Assembly (NCBI GenBank): GCA_022844565.1
Contig: JALHLK010000003.1
Coordinates: 186,001-250,000 of the forward strand
Source of the DNA: Saprospiraceae bacterium
Lineage (GTDB): Bacteria > Bacteroidota > Bacteroidia > Chitinophagales > Saprospiraceae
DNA length: 64,000 nt
Reading direction: 5' to 3'
Positions 52,485 to 62,457 of this stretch are shown here, piece after piece; the stretch's first letter is position 1; every line of letters begins with the position of its first letter. The notes below the pieces were generated by a model. It did no database searches and was not told the origin of the DNA. It saw nothing but the letters and a program-made list of their open reading frames with translations. Position numbers and translations under genes: made by a program.

Positions 52485-55202
52485 ATGTATTTTTTATTAG
52501 GTAAAGTTTCATTTTTATTTATTATTGTTGGGTTTTTAATCATTTTACCAGAGAAACTGAATGCAACTCATAACCGTGCTGGAGAAATCACTTATGAACA
52601 GATTGGTCCACTATCTATTAGGATGCTATTGGTCACATACACAAAAGCGAGTAGTAGTGGTGCTGATAGAGATAGCGTTGAGATTTTGTGGGGAGATGGC
52701 AGTAAACAGTGGGTGAGCAGATCAAATGGTAGTGGAGAGATACTACCAAATGATATAAAAAGAAATGAATATATAAAAGATCATACTTACCCGGGTAGAG
52801 GAACTTATACTATATTTTTTACAGATCCAAATCGAATTGCCAATATATTGAATGTCAATTTTCCGCAATCAATTGATATTCAATTTTCTTTAACATGTAC
52901 TTTCACTTTACTAGATCCACAATTTCAGGGATTGAATAGTTCTGTGAAACTCCTTCAGCCCCCTATTGATTTTGCATGTGTGGGTACCCGATTTATTCAT
53001 AATCCTAATGCATATGATGCAGATGGCGATAGTCTGGCATATGAATTTGGTGTTCCATCAGAGGGGCCAAACGATCCTGTCCCTAATTACCAGTTCCCGG
53101 ATAAAATCTTACCAGGGCCTAATAATATTATACAGTTGAACCCATTAACTGGTGAGTTTATATGGCAAAGTCCACCTCAACAAGGTGAGTATAATGTTGC
53201 TATCAAAATAAAAGAATATCGTCAAGGAGTTCTTATCAATACCACTATTAGGGATATGCAAATATTGGTTCGAGCATGTATGAATAATCCTCCAGAAATT
53301 ACCTCAATTAATGAAATTTGTGTAATTGCAGGACAAAAGCTAGAAATCCCTATTAATATCAAGGACCCTGACAGAAATCAACTGGTAGAAATCTCAGCTT
53401 CTGGGGCTCCTTTTATTTTACAAAATCCTGCCAGTCTGTCAACGGCAAATAGGTTTTTACAACCACCGTATAATTCGAATTTTACTTGGAATACGAATTG
53501 TAATCACATCTCAAGTCAGCCATATAAATTAGTAGTTCGTGCGGTAGATAATTTTTTTGGAGATACTTCAGGATTAGCAACGCTCAAAACTATTTCGATC
53601 AAAGTGGTCGGTCCACCACCTGTATTAACATCTGTGGTTGCGGAGCAAAATCAAGCAGTCGTAAGATGGGAAGATCCATATGCATGTCAAAACGCCTCAG
53701 ATAACTTCTTTTTAGGATTCTCTGTGTGGAGGGCTGAAAGATCTAGTGTATTACCAAATGATACTTGTGGGACTGGAGTAGATAGATTAGTGTATAGAAA
53801 AGTAGTATTCATCACTAAAGAAAAAGATGCGGAAAGTTATGTATTCAGGGATAGGAATATCGAACCTGGAAAGTTATACTGTTATAGGATTTTAGGGGAG
53901 TTTGCTAGATTTACTTCGACAGGTAATCCATTTGGTATTGTGGAAAGTATTAAATCAAACGAAATATGTTTTTCCTCTACAAGGGTTATTCCATATATCA
54001 CTAAAGTAAGTGTAATTAGCACCAATCAGGCTAATGGTAGTATACAAGTCAATTATTCTAAACCTGATCCTATGAACTTTAATGGAGCAGCATTTCCTGG
54101 CCCATATCGGGTAGAATTATTTAAAAGACTTTCAGGTACAGTTAATTTTGTGAGAATAGATCAAGCTACACGTGCGTTTCCTAATTTTTCATCAATATTT
54201 GATACCACCTATTTGGATCAAAATCTTAATACTGTATCTAATCGATATGAATACCAAGTTAAATTTTTTACTTCTATTGGAGAATTTGGTGCTTCCTTAC
54301 CTGCATCAAGTATTTTATTACAAACAAGTGGTACAAAAGATAGAATTAATTTATCTTGGGCGGCATCGGTTCCTTGGGCAAATACAAAATATCATATCTA
54401 CCGAAAAACGCAAGGTAATAATAATTTTGTTCTTTACGACAGTACTACTAATACACAATATGCAGATGTTGGACTTTTGGATGGAAGGCAATATTGTTAT
54501 TATATTGTTGCTTTTGGCACTTATAATATTCCTTTTATAGAATCTCCCTTAAGAAATTTTTCGCAAGAATCATGTGCAATTCCCGTAGACAATAGACCGC
54601 CTTGTGCTCCAATCCTCAAAGTTGACAATTTATGTGATCAGATCCAAACGAGCAGGCTAGAAGACTTAAAGAATTTTTTAACATGGAGTGATCCAAATGC
54701 AAATTGTCCATATACCGAAAATGTTGCAAGTTATAAAATATATTATAGGCCTGATAGCTCATCAAATGATATAGTTATAGCCACAATTTCAAATCCTCAA
54801 TTTAAAAATTTTGAACACATTTCTGATCAATTTGGACTTCAAGGCTGCTATGCTGTAACGGCTCTTGATTCATTAGGTAATGAAAGCATAAAAAGTAATC
54901 TAGTTTGTCTAGAGAACTGTCCACTATATCAACTTCCAAATACATTTACTCCTAATGGTGATGGTAGCAATGATGAATTTGTCCCATCAAGAAATTATTT
55001 TATATCACGCATTGATATGAAAATCTATAACCAATGGGGCACTTTAGTTTTTGAGACAAAAGACCCTGCTATTAAGTGGACCGGTAATTCAACCCCTGAG
55101 GGTACCTACTATTATACATGCAAAGTTTTTAGGAGAAATTTGGATGGGACGGAGAGTGAAAATACTAATTTATTATCTGGATTTATCAACTTATTGAGAT
55201 AA
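52485..55202 (+). CDS. Large T9SS type-B (gliding-motility-associated C-terminal) surface protein
   Basis: About 905 residues. I prefer ATG 52485 (MYFLLGKVSFLFIIVGFLIIL) because it opens a signal peptide; ATG 52410 is 25 codons upstream. The mature start THNRAGEITYEQIG is typical of a family of Bacteroidota surface proteins. Several Ig/fibronectin-type beta domains follow (PPPVLTSVVAEQNQAVVRWE, INLSWAASVPWANTKYHIYR). The C-terminal sorting domain is of type B (FTPNGDGSNDEFVPSRNYF, IDMKIYNQWGTLVFETKD). Likely secreted through T9SS and held at the surface. Confidence 0.88.
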   Translation: MYFLLGKVSFLFIIVGFLIILPEKLNATHNRAGEITYEQIGPLSIRMLLVTYTKASSSGADRDSVEILWGDGSKQWVSRSNGSGEILPNDIKRNEYIKDHTYPGRGTYTIFFTDPNRIANILNVNFPQSIDIQFSLTCTFTLLDPQFQGLNSSVKLLQPPIDFACVGTRFIHNPNAYDADGDSLAYEFGVPSEGPNDPVPNYQFPDKILPGPNNIIQLNPLTGEFIWQSPPQQGEYNVAIKIKEYRQGVLINTTIRDMQILVRACMNNPPEITSINEICVIAGQKLEIPINIKDPDRNQLVEISASGAPFILQNPASLSTANRFLQPPYNSNFTWNTNCNHISSQPYKLVVRAVDNFFGDTSGLATLKTISIKVVGPPPVLTSVVAEQNQAVVRWEDPYACQNASDNFFLGFSVWRAERSSVLPNDTCGTGVDRLVYRKVVFITKEKDAESYVFRDRNIEPGKLYCYRILGEFARFTSTGNPFGIVESIKSNEICFSSTRVIPYITKVSVISTNQANGSIQVNYSKPDPMNFNGAAFPGPYRVELFKRLSGTVNFVRIDQATRAFPNFSSIFDTTYLDQNLNTVSNRYEYQVKFFTSIGEFGASLPASSILLQTSGTKDRINLSWAASVPWANTKYHIYRKTQGNNNFVLYDSTTNTQYADVGLLDGRQYCYYIVAFGTYNIPFIESPLRNFSQESCAIPVDNRPPCAPILKVDNLCDQIQTSRLEDLKNFLTWSDPNANCPYTENVASYKIYYRPDSSSNDIVIATISNPQFKNFEHISDQFGLQGCYAVTALDSLGNESIKSNLVCLENCPLYQLPNTFTPNGDGSNDEFVPSRNYFISRIDMKIYNQWGTLVFETKDPAIKWTGNSTPEGTYYYTCKVFRRNLDGTESENTNLLSGFINLLR

Positions 55203-55244
55203 ATTTTTCAGATGTCAGTTTAATAATAATTATAAAAACAATTT

Positions 55245-55844
55245 ATGTTTACAGGTATAATTGAGCAAATAGGAGAGGTTGTTGGTTTGAATAAAGTAGA
55301 CGAGAATTTAAACCTAACTATTAAAACAGTAATTGCCAAAGAAGCGTACATTGACCAAAGTATATCGCATAATGGAGTTTGCTTGACTGTAGTTAGTATC
55401 GAAAATGATACTTATATTGTAACAGCAGTAAAAGAAACACTACAAAAGACAAATCTAGGAGATCTTGAAATAGGTGATTTTGTAAATTTGGAAAGAAGTA
55501 TGGTGCCCAATCAAAGACTGGATGGGCATTTTGTGCAAGGTCATGTTGACTCTACGATCGTTTGTACATCGATTTTAGATGAAAATGGTAGTTGGAGATT
55601 TTCTTTTGAATTACCAGTAGAACACAAAAATTTAGTTGTTCCTAAAGGTTCTATTTCTCTCAATGGTACAAGCCTTACTGTGATAATGGACGACGAAAGC
55701 AGTGATGAATTTTCTATTGCTGTTATCCCATACACTTACGAACACACGATTTTTAAAAACATGAAGGTAGGTGATAAGGTAAATGTAGAGTTTGATATTT
55801 TTGGAAAATATATTGCTCGATATTTTCAGAATTTAAAGAGCTAG
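55245..55844 (+). CDS. ribE: Riboflavin synthase alpha subunit
   Basis: A 199-residue riboflavin synthase, converting two 6,7-dimethyl-8-ribityllumazine molecules to riboflavin. It has two lumazine-binding repeats: MFTGIIEQIGEV ... SISHNGVCLTVVS and DGHFVQGHVDSTI ... GSISLNGTSLTV. Length is normal for the family. It is convergent with the PNP gene, with a 12-bp overlap of coding ends. No FMN-riboswitch-like leader is seen. No other rib gene is in the window. Confidence 0.95.
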   Translation: MFTGIIEQIGEVVGLNKVDENLNLTIKTVIAKEAYIDQSISHNGVCLTVVSIENDTYIVTAVKETLQKTNLGDLEIGDFVNLERSMVPNQRLDGHFVQGHVDSTIVCTSILDENGSWRFSFELPVEHKNLVVPKGSISLNGTSLTVIMDDESSDEFSIAVIPYTYEHTIFKNMKVGDKVNVEFDIFGKYIARYFQNLKS

Positions 55845-56669
55845 AGCCTCGTATAATATTTTACCTAAATCTTGAGCCTTAGCGTTCATGATTTTAATGA
55901 CGGAGTCTAATGTCGTAAACTTTATGCGATCCTTTGGATAACATACATTGGATACTACTGAAAGCATACATACATCCATATCATAATATTTACCAACAAT
56001 TACCTCAGGAATGCTCGACATACCTACCACGTCCGCACCAATAATGTTTATCATTTTGTATTCTGCAGGTGTTTCAAGAGATGGTCCAGGCCAGCCGAAA
56101 TATACACCTTGTTTAATTGGGATGGAAAGTTTTTTGGTAGCATCCATTACTTTCTTACTGAGTACCTCGCTGTAGGGAACTGACATATCTGGGAACCTAG
56201 GTCCTCGGCTTTCTTCATTTATTCCTCTTAGTGGGTGATCAGGAAAAAAATTGATATGATCATTGATAAGCACAATCTCACCTTCTTGGTAATGAGGATT
56301 TACCCCGCCAACAGCGTTTGTGATAAATAAGTTTTTAACACCCAGACCAGCTAAAACATGGATTAAAAAGGTGGATTGACTTGCAGAGTACCCTTCATAC
56401 ATATGCATCCTTCCAGAAAGAATCCATATGTTTTTTTTTCCGTTGTTGGCCAAAATGATTTTACCAGTATGACTCTGTACGGTACTCATTGGTGCAAATG
56501 GTATGTCTTGATAGGGTATTTCACCTATAATAGAAAAGCTCTCTATAGAGTTACCTAATCCAGTTCCTAAGACCAATGCATCAAGAGCTTTTTCATTATC
56601 AATTCTATTGTCCACATAGTTAACCGCCTCGTCAACCTCTAAACTGTTGAAGTTTTGCTTTAATTCCAT
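55833..56669 (-). CDS. Purine-nucleoside phosphorylase (trimeric class)
   Basis: A 278-residue phosphorylase of the PNP/MTAP family. Motifs include VLGTGLGNSIESF, HSGMIL-type HTGKIILANNG, AVGGVNPHYQEGEIVLINDH, HPLRG and ADVVGMSSIPEVIVG. It cleaves purine nucleosides with phosphate. It lies 3 bp from mqnC on the same strand; in the futalosine pathway a purine-nucleoside cleavage step precedes MqnC, but that step is normally hydrolytic (MqnB). Salvage of hypoxanthine/inosine is therefore the default interpretation. Confidence 0.92.
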   Translation of the reverse strand: MELKQNFNSLEVDEAVNYVDNRIDNEKALDALVLGTGLGNSIESFSIIGEIPYQDIPFAPMSTVQSHTGKIILANNGKKNIWILSGRMHMYEGYSASQSTFLIHVLAGLGVKNLFITNAVGGVNPHYQEGEIVLINDHINFFPDHPLRGINEESRGPRFPDMSVPYSEVLSKKVMDATKKLSIPIKQGVYFGWPGPSLETPAEYKMINIIGADVVGMSSIPEVIVGKYYDMDVCMLSVVSNVCYPKDRIKFTTLDSVIKIMNAKAQDLGKILYEALAL

Positions 56670-56672
56670 ATG

Positions 56673-57821
56673 TTAGTCTATGATCATGGTTGCATAATCT
56701 AATTTTTGTTGTTTTATATTGGTTGGTAATTCTCGATATTCGTATTGTTGATCACGCAATCTAGGTGTGAATCCTACTTCACTGATGGCATCTTGTATTC
56801 CTTGAGCTGTAAACCTAAATGCTGCACCAGCGACAGAAACTACATTTTCTTCAATCATTATGCTGCCAAAATCATTAGCCCCAGCAAAAAGACATATTTG
56901 AGCAGTCTTTTTCCCTACAGTCAACCAGGATGCTTGAATATTTTTAATGTTAGGGAGCATAATTCTGCTCATTGCTATCATTCTTATATATTCATCCGAA
57001 GTAACGGTGTTTCGAGCTCGTTTTATTTTCTTCAAGATCGTATCTTCATCCATAAAAGGCCAAGGAATAAAGGCAAGAAATCCTTTCGCATGATCTGGTT
57101 TTTCGCTCTGTACTTGTCTTATATCAACTAAATGTTGCATTCTTTCTACATTCGTTTCTATATGTCCGAACATCATCGTTGCAGATGTTGTGATGTTTAA
57201 TTGATGGGCAGCTCTCATAATGTCTAGCCATTCTTGTGCTCCACATTTACCTTTTGATATGAGCCTTCTTACTCTATCGTTCAGAATTTCTGCTCCTGCT
57301 CCCGGCAATGAGTCTAATCCAGCATTTTTTAAAGCTTGTAAGACTTCGGTGTGGGTAGACTGCTCTAATTTGGTAATATGGGCAATTTCTGGGGGTCCTA
57401 ATGCATGGAGTTTTAGGTTAGGATACAAATTTTTTAACTCTTTAAAAAGGTCAACATAGAATTTTAGACCTAAATCTGGATGATGTCCACCTTGAAGTAA
57501 TAATTGCTCACCGCCATACTCAAAGGTTTCTTCAATTTTTTGTTTGTACTCTTCAATCGTCGTGATATAGGCTTCGTCGTGTCCAAGTCTTCTATAGAAA
57601 TTGCAAAATTTACAGTTTGCTACGCATACATTGGTTGTATTACTATTTCTATCTATAATCCAAGTCACTTCTTTCTTAGGTTTTTGAATCATTCTCAAGG
57701 CGTGGCCAACATACATTAGTTCTGCAGTTGCGGCATTTTCAAAAAGGAAAACACCCTCCTCAACAGTAAGAAATTCAAAATTTAATGCTTTTTGAAGTAG
57801 GTCATTTATGCTATATTCCAT
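56673..57821 (-). CDS. mqnC: Cyclic dehypoxanthinyl futalosine synthase
   Basis: A 382-residue radical SAM enzyme of the futalosine route to menaquinone. Cluster cysteines are Cys66, Cys70 and Cys73 (CVANCKFC), followed by NFYRR as in MqnC. Further family text is QGGHHPDLGLKFY, LHALGPPEIAHI, GLDSLPGAGAEILNDRVR and TSATMMFGHIE. MqnE would have a different cluster environment, so I call MqnC. The other mqn genes are not in the window. Confidence 0.92.
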   Translation of the reverse strand: MEYSINDLLQKALNFEFLTVEEGVFLFENAATAELMYVGHALRMIQKPKKEVTWIIDRNSNTTNVCVANCKFCNFYRRLGHDEAYITTIEEYKQKIEETFEYGGEQLLLQGGHHPDLGLKFYVDLFKELKNLYPNLKLHALGPPEIAHITKLEQSTHTEVLQALKNAGLDSLPGAGAEILNDRVRRLISKGKCGAQEWLDIMRAAHQLNITTSATMMFGHIETNVERMQHLVDIRQVQSEKPDHAKGFLAFIPWPFMDEDTILKKIKRARNTVTSDEYIRMIAMSRIMLPNIKNIQASWLTVGKKTAQICLFAGANDFGSIMIEENVVSVAGAAFRFTAQGIQDAISEVGFTPRLRDQQYEYRELPTNIKQQKLDYATMIID

Positions 57822-58397
57822 TTATTAGGATAAAGATTTAGTTCTTATTTAATACTTGATAACAAAGATAGTTTAATTAGGTTTTATCTCTTTTATTTTT
57901 GATAATTTTAGTTAAAATTAGATTGAACCCAGATTACGCATTAGAAATTAACTGCAAGAAAATTATGCTTCATATTAGTTTCAGTACTCAATTTTCCGTC
58001 CTCAATGCAGTTAAGGCTGCATCTGCGGATTAAAATTTCCGTGCTTCACTACTATTTTGCCTAATTTCCTTTCGAATAAAGTCCAATGCGTAATCTGGGT
58101 TTAAATACTTCAATTTGATGGTTCTACTACGATTTTAATCGATAATGGCAAAAAAGCCATTAGCTCTAAAAAAAATGGTCCTACCCTTAAAATTATTCAA
58201 AAGGATTATGAAAAAAGTTTTATATCTTGAACCCTAATTTCTGATCTTCCCGTCTAATTTGCATTAGAACCAATTTTATTAAACTTTTATTGACAATTTT
58301 ATAAATATGCAAATAAAAGAACCATTCATTTAGATTATGGAGATTTGCAATTTACCTTTATGATTTAATTAATATTAGGAAGTATAGTAAATATCTT
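57822..58397. other. 576-bp intergenic stretch containing a palindromic element
   Basis: No gene. The element at 57926-58101 fills the first third. Around 58240-58290 there is further loosely repetitive AT-rich sequence (ACCCTAATTTCTGATC, CTAATTTGCATTAGAACC). The promoter of the downstream esterase is presumably near 58350, but no clear consensus is seen. Confidence 0.5.
57926..58101. repeat. Palindromic element with AACCCAGATTACGCATT ends (copy D)
   Basis: Left AACCCAGATTACGCATTA and right (reverse complement) AACCCAGATTACGCATTG match at 17 of 18 positions. The 176-bp unit has a central hairpin ATGCAG-TTAAGG-CTGCAT within CCTCAATGCAG...CTGCGG (58000-58028), which is the same length and largely the same sequence as the core of copy B (44272-44300). 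No target duplication is visible. Confidence 0.7.
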
Positions 58398-59168
58398 ATG
58401 GTAAAAAATAAACCAATTATAGAAATTATAGACGAAAATTTTAACATACCCCAATTAAATCGATCTCGGAGAATATCTGCACTTTTGCCGCACGATTATT
58501 ATGAGAACAAACAAAAGACTTACTCTGTACTCTATCTGCATGATGGTCAAAATTTATTTGATGATTATGCGCCTTATGGTAATTGGGGCGTAGACAAAAC
58601 TTTGACTCAAATGGCAGCTAAAGGCATGAAAGATACGATTATTATTGCAATTGATCATGGTGGAGAGCTGAGAATCAAAGAACTAATACCTTTCAAAACT
58701 CATAAATTTAAGCATGTCGAGGGCAATCAATATATAGAATTTATGATGAATACACTTATGCCTATTATCAACCATCGATATCGAATAAATCACGATAGGG
58801 CTTGTACTGGTATAGGAGGTAGTTCATTAGGAGGTCTCATTAGTCTGTACGCAGGATTTAAATATCCACAAGTTTTTGGTAAATTAATGATTTTTTCGCC
58901 TTCCCTTTGGATTACGAATGATATTTATATCCAAGCGCTAAATTTCCCTAATCACATACCTTTAGATATTTATTTATATGCTGGAGGATTGGAAAGCGAA
59001 ACACATTTAGAAAGCGTTACAAAGTTAGCTGAAGTTTTATCAGGAAAACAGGCTATGCACGATCAGTTAAATTTAAAATTTATTACTAATCCAAATGGTA
59101 GGCATCAAGAAGTGTATTGGGGTGAGCAGTTTCCACAAGCAGTAGAATTTTTGTATTATAAAAGATAA
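58398..59168 (+). CDS. Alpha/beta-hydrolase, esterase D-like
   Basis: A 256-residue putative esterase. The nucleophile motif is GSSLG (Ser143), with early YSVLYLHDGQNLFDD and the catalytic His in NGRHQEVYWGEQ. The Asp is probably in the segment LYAGGLESETH. No signal peptide, so it is cytoplasmic. Related proteins include siderophore esterases and tributyrin esterases; the substrate is unknown. Confidence 0.88.
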   Translation: MVKNKPIIEIIDENFNIPQLNRSRRISALLPHDYYENKQKTYSVLYLHDGQNLFDDYAPYGNWGVDKTLTQMAAKGMKDTIIIAIDHGGELRIKELIPFKTHKFKHVEGNQYIEFMMNTLMPIINHRYRINHDRACTGIGGSSLGGLISLYAGFKYPQVFGKLMIFSPSLWITNDIYIQALNFPNHIPLDIYLYAGGLESETHLESVTKLAEVLSGKQAMHDQLNLKFITNPNGRHQEVYWGEQFPQAVEFLYYKR

Positions 59169-59196
59169 GAATTTTTCTTTTTACTGACCTTAATCA

Positions 59197-59242
59197 AACC
59201 CTAATTCGCATTCATTTTTGCGCATGAATCCAAAATTGGGTT
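59197..59242. repeat. Inverted repeat related to the one at 21062-21111
   Basis: AACCCTAATTCGCATTCAT opposes ATGAATCCAAAATTGGGTT around a short loop (TTTTGCGC). It lies 28 bp after the esterase gene and shares GCGCATGAAT with the repeat at 21062-21111. Confidence 0.5.
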
Positions 59243-59352
59243 AGAGATGTATTCATTGTTATGATATACTTTTCAATAGGACAACGAAATTATATGACCC
59301 GTCTTATATACGTAATGCCTGTTGAAAATGAAAAAGAAATTTTCCTTTTTTA

Positions 59353-60297
59353 TCACCTTCGCTCCACAACCGTCTTAAAGTATTCATAAGTGAGCCTCAA
59401 ACCTTCAGCTCTATCAAATTTAGGTGTCCAGTCCAAGATTTGTTTTGCTTTTGTGATGTCTGGTTGTCTTTGTTTTGGATCATCCACTGGTAAATCCTTA
59501 AAAACAATATGTGCCTTAGGGTTATCTACTAATTCCAATATTTCATCAGCAAACATCCGAATCGTAATTTCTACTGGATTTCCAATATTTACTGGCATGT
59601 GGTAGTCACTTAATAGTAACTTATATATCCCTTCAACTAAATCGTCAACATAACAAAATGAACGTGTCTGACTACCGTCTCCAAAGACAGTCAGTCCCTC
59701 ACCTCTTAAGGCTTGAGAGAAAAAAGCTGGCAGAACTCTACCATCTTCTACACGCATTCGTGGTCCATATGTATTGAATATTCTAACAATTCTAGTTTCT
59801 AATCCATGAAAGTTATGGTATGCCATGGTAATCGCCTCTTGAAATCTTTTGGCTTCATCATAGACCCCTCTTGGTCCTATTGGATTGACATTTCCCCAAT
59901 ATTCTTCATTTTGAGGATGTACTAGTGGATCTCCATACACTTCAGAAGTAGATGCAATAAGAATTCTTGCATTCTTTGACTTCGCTAGACCAAGTAAATT
60001 ATGGGTACCTAATGATCCAACTTTCAAAGTTTGAATCGGCATCTTTAAATAATCTATCGGACTTGCAGGTGAAGCAAAATGTAATATATAATCTAAATCA
60101 CCAGGCACGTGAACAAACTTACTGACGTCGTGATGATAAAATTCGAATTCTTTTAGTTTAAAAAGATGTTCGATATTTGCTAAATTGCCTGTAATAAGAT
60201 TATCCATACCAATGACATGATAACCTTCTTTTATAAATTTATCAGATAAATGTGATCCTATAAAACCTGCCGCCCCTGTAATAAGTACTCTTTTCAT
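59353..60297 (-). CDS. UDP-glucuronate decarboxylase (UDP-xylose synthase)
   Basis: About 314 residues from the ATG at 60297 ([21 protein letters not shown]); the ORF-track TTG is seven codons upstream. An extended SDR with GxxGxxG, the Ser/Thr in STSEVYGDP, and Tyr/Lys in [43 protein letters not shown] and the HHDVS early segment are typical of UXS, which makes UDP-xylose from UDP-glucuronate. It supplies xylose for surface glycans. A -7 element TACTTTTG is just upstream. Confidence 0.9.
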   Translation of the reverse strand: MKRVLITGAAGFIGSHLSDKFIKEGYHVIGMDNLITGNLANIEHLFKLKEFEFYHHDVSKFVHVPGDLDYILHFASPASPIDYLKMPIQTLKVGSLGTHNLLGLAKSKNARILIASTSEVYGDPLVHPQNEEYWGNVNPIGPRGVYDEAKRFQEAITMAYHNFHGLETRIVRIFNTYGPRMRVEDGRVLPAFFSQALRGEGLTVFGDGSQTRSFCYVDDLVEGIYKLLLSDYHMPVNIGNPVEITIRMFADEILELVDNPKAHIVFKDLPVDDPKQRQPDITKAKQILDWTPKFDRAEGLRLTYEYFKTVVERR

Positions 60298-60315
60298 AAA
60301 TTTTTTATATAGCAG

Positions 60316-60323
60316 CAAAAGTA
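60316..60323 (-). promoter_or_regulatory. -7 promoter element for the UXS gene
   Basis: TACTTTTG on the minus strand fits TAnnTTTG, 18 bp before the chosen ATG; no clear TTG at -33. Confidence 0.4.
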
Positions 60324-60341
60324 AGATATTTGAGCTAATTA

Positions 60342-61340
60342 TTATAGTAAAAAGCCTTTTTCAGCTTTAATTGGTGGAGGTATGTCATTATCATTAATCA
60401 TTTCTCTAATATCTATTTCAATAGCTCGAACAATAGAGGTAATAGGCACATCATTATAATTTCCCTCAAATGGGTTTTCGGAATAGTCGCCTATACGCTC
60501 CATAAGGAAAAATACCCAGATGACAAGTGCAGAAAGTGGCACTGTGAGCCAAATGTAGTTTATTGAAACATTGGTTACTACATTCATCATACTCCATGGA
60601 AGAAGTAAAGCGAATATCCATGTTACCCATAATGTAGTAGAAGCATATTGTCTAGGAAAAGGAAAGTTTTTAATTCGCTCCGCTTTTCCTTGTTCATCAA
60701 AAAAACTATTACAGAATTGTTTAATTTCCAGCATTTTAAATAAATCAATCTTTTCTTCAAGATGTAGCTGCTCTATTCTAGCAACTTGCTTATGCATTAT
60801 GTGGGTAGCCATATTTGTCTTGCCAGTGATAAAGGTTATTTCTTCATTTGAAATGTACGGGCTTACAGCATTTTCAAAATCTTGATAATACTCTTTGCAA
60901 ACATTTGGTGAAAATAAATAATTTAACCTATCCTCAAGATGTTCCCATTCTCTGCTCAATCGCAATTGATATCTTAGCGCTGTCATCCATGCAATATGTC
61001 TATAAATTAGTTCTTTATGAACCTCAGCCGCATTATCTCCTTTAATAAATGAAGTAACAGACGCACCAAAACTTCTAGAACTATTCACTATAGCGCCCCA
61101 AATTTTTCTGGCTTCCCAAGTACGGTCATAGCTTGCACTATTTTTGAAGCCTAAGTAAAAAGCAACTCCAATACCCAAAACACTAACTGGCTCCCAAGGG
61201 AGATAAATTCTTATTTTAAAATTGTAGTAAACTAATATATAAATCAGTACAGCAAATAATGCGTAAATCCACCCTATTAAAAATGGTTTTCTTGACCAAA
61301 TAAAAGTCATTTTAAAACTGTAATGCTGTTTTGTATACAT
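60342..61340 (-). CDS. Bestrophin-family membrane protein
   Basis: A 332-residue protein of the bestrophin/UPF0187 family. Hydrophobic segments are seen at about 22-42, 50-65, 225-250 and 265-285 ([65 protein letters not shown]). The motif [20 protein letters not shown] and the late [19 protein letters not shown]-type segment are family signatures. Bacterial members form pentameric channels for anions or cations. It lies 10 bp after the TPR lipoprotein gene. Confidence 0.9.
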   Translation of the reverse strand: MYTKQHYSFKMTFIWSRKPFLIGWIYALFAVLIYILVYYNFKIRIYLPWEPVSVLGIGVAFYLGFKNSASYDRTWEARKIWGAIVNSSRSFGASVTSFIKGDNAAEVHKELIYRHIAWMTALRYQLRLSREWEHLEDRLNYLFSPNVCKEYYQDFENAVSPYISNEEITFITGKTNMATHIMHKQVARIEQLHLEEKIDLFKMLEIKQFCNSFFDEQGKAERIKNFPFPRQYASTTLWVTWIFALLLPWSMMNVVTNVSINYIWLTVPLSALVIWVFFLMERIGDYSENPFEGNYNDVPITSIVRAIEIDIREMINDNDIPPPIKAEKGFLL

Positions 61341-61350
61341 ATATTATAAT

Positions 61351-62298
61351 TTATTTTTTATTCATTCTGTGAAGATCTGATTCTGCGGCTATGAATCCAA
61401 AAGCTGTAAATGATGACCCAGCAGTGATTTTTTGTAAGATAGCTTTTGCTTGCGCGGTATCTTTTTGTTGTAAATACCAATTCGCCACTCCATACCCTTG
61501 GGTGGCTAGTTTTAATTCTAAATCTTGGTCTGAATCGCTCACATTTAATACTTCTTCTACCTTTATCTTTTGTTTATAAAGCTTAATCCTTGTCAAATAG
61601 CTGTCATTTTCAATAACTTCAGAATTATCATCAATTGTATTTATAAAGATTATGGCTTCTTCTGATTTATTTAGACGCTGTTTGGTCATAAACATCCAAT
61701 CAGCTGTTGCAATCTTAAGGTCATTATTATCACTGTATTTCATGCATTCTACATATGCTTTTTCTGCCTCTTCGTATTCACCTTTTAGGTAATGCGCAAG
61801 CCCAAGATGATAAAATATATTAAAATGATAGTTGGACAAAGGTTTATTCAGTTTATTTGGAATGCCATCGGGCTCTAATTCTATTATTTGACCTTTTATC
61901 AACTCAGCAGCTTTATTAAGATCATCTATGGCCAAGTCAAATTTTCTTAAGGAAATGTACCTGTGGCCTCTGTGGCGTAAAATTTTGTAAGAGTTGGGGT
62001 AAGAAGTTAATCCTTGAGAAAATATAGTAATAGCCTCATCTAATTTGTATAAATAGGCCAGTCTTCGGCCAACCCAGATAAGGTTTTCTTCACTTGGATT
62101 ACTTTCATATTTAATTTTGGCTTCATCAAGATTTTTCTCCAACTCAGCTTTTTTATCATCAGTAAAAATGGGTAATTCATAAACGGTACCATCCAGCCCA
62201 GTAACCACAATTGTTTTATCTACATTGGGTATTGGGCTAACCTTCTCTTTGCAACCAAAGGTGAAAACAAGTGAAAATAGTATTAAAATCTTTCTCAT
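61351..62298 (-). CDS. TPR-containing lipoprotein
   Basis: A 315-residue lipoprotein (MRKILILFSLVFTFGC). After a short N-terminal segment it has several tetratricopeptide-like repeats (NLIWVGRRLAYLYKLDEAITIF, HLGLAHYLKGEYEEAEKAYVE, QLQ-type helices to the end). TPRs mediate protein contacts. It is cotranscribed with the bestrophin gene, and a role in its assembly is possible but unproven. Confidence 0.82.
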   Translation of the reverse strand: MRKILILFSLVFTFGCKEKVSPIPNVDKTIVVTGLDGTVYELPIFTDDKKAELEKNLDEAKIKYESNPSEENLIWVGRRLAYLYKLDEAITIFSQGLTSYPNSYKILRHRGHRYISLRKFDLAIDDLNKAAELIKGQIIELEPDGIPNKLNKPLSNYHFNIFYHLGLAHYLKGEYEEAEKAYVECMKYSDNNDLKIATADWMFMTKQRLNKSEEAIIFINTIDDNSEVIENDSYLTRIKLYKQKIKVEEVLNVSDSDQDLELKLATQGYGVANWYLQQKDTAQAKAILQKITAGSSFTAFGFIAAESDLHRMNKK

Positions 62299-62457
62299 TA
62301 TCCTAAGTATTTTGGACTATATTTCACACTTGTCATTTCTTGGCCAAGGAAATATGATCAGCATTAATGCCCGTAAATATAAGCTGTACCTAGACTTTAA
62401 ACTATCAAGAATAAAAAATTAACATTTATAAATCTAAGGAATCAATGAAACTAACAC

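Noticed and set aside
54172-54540. 122-aa plus-strand ORF inside the large type-B T9SS gene
   Set aside because: Out-of-frame shadow of a well-supported coding region.
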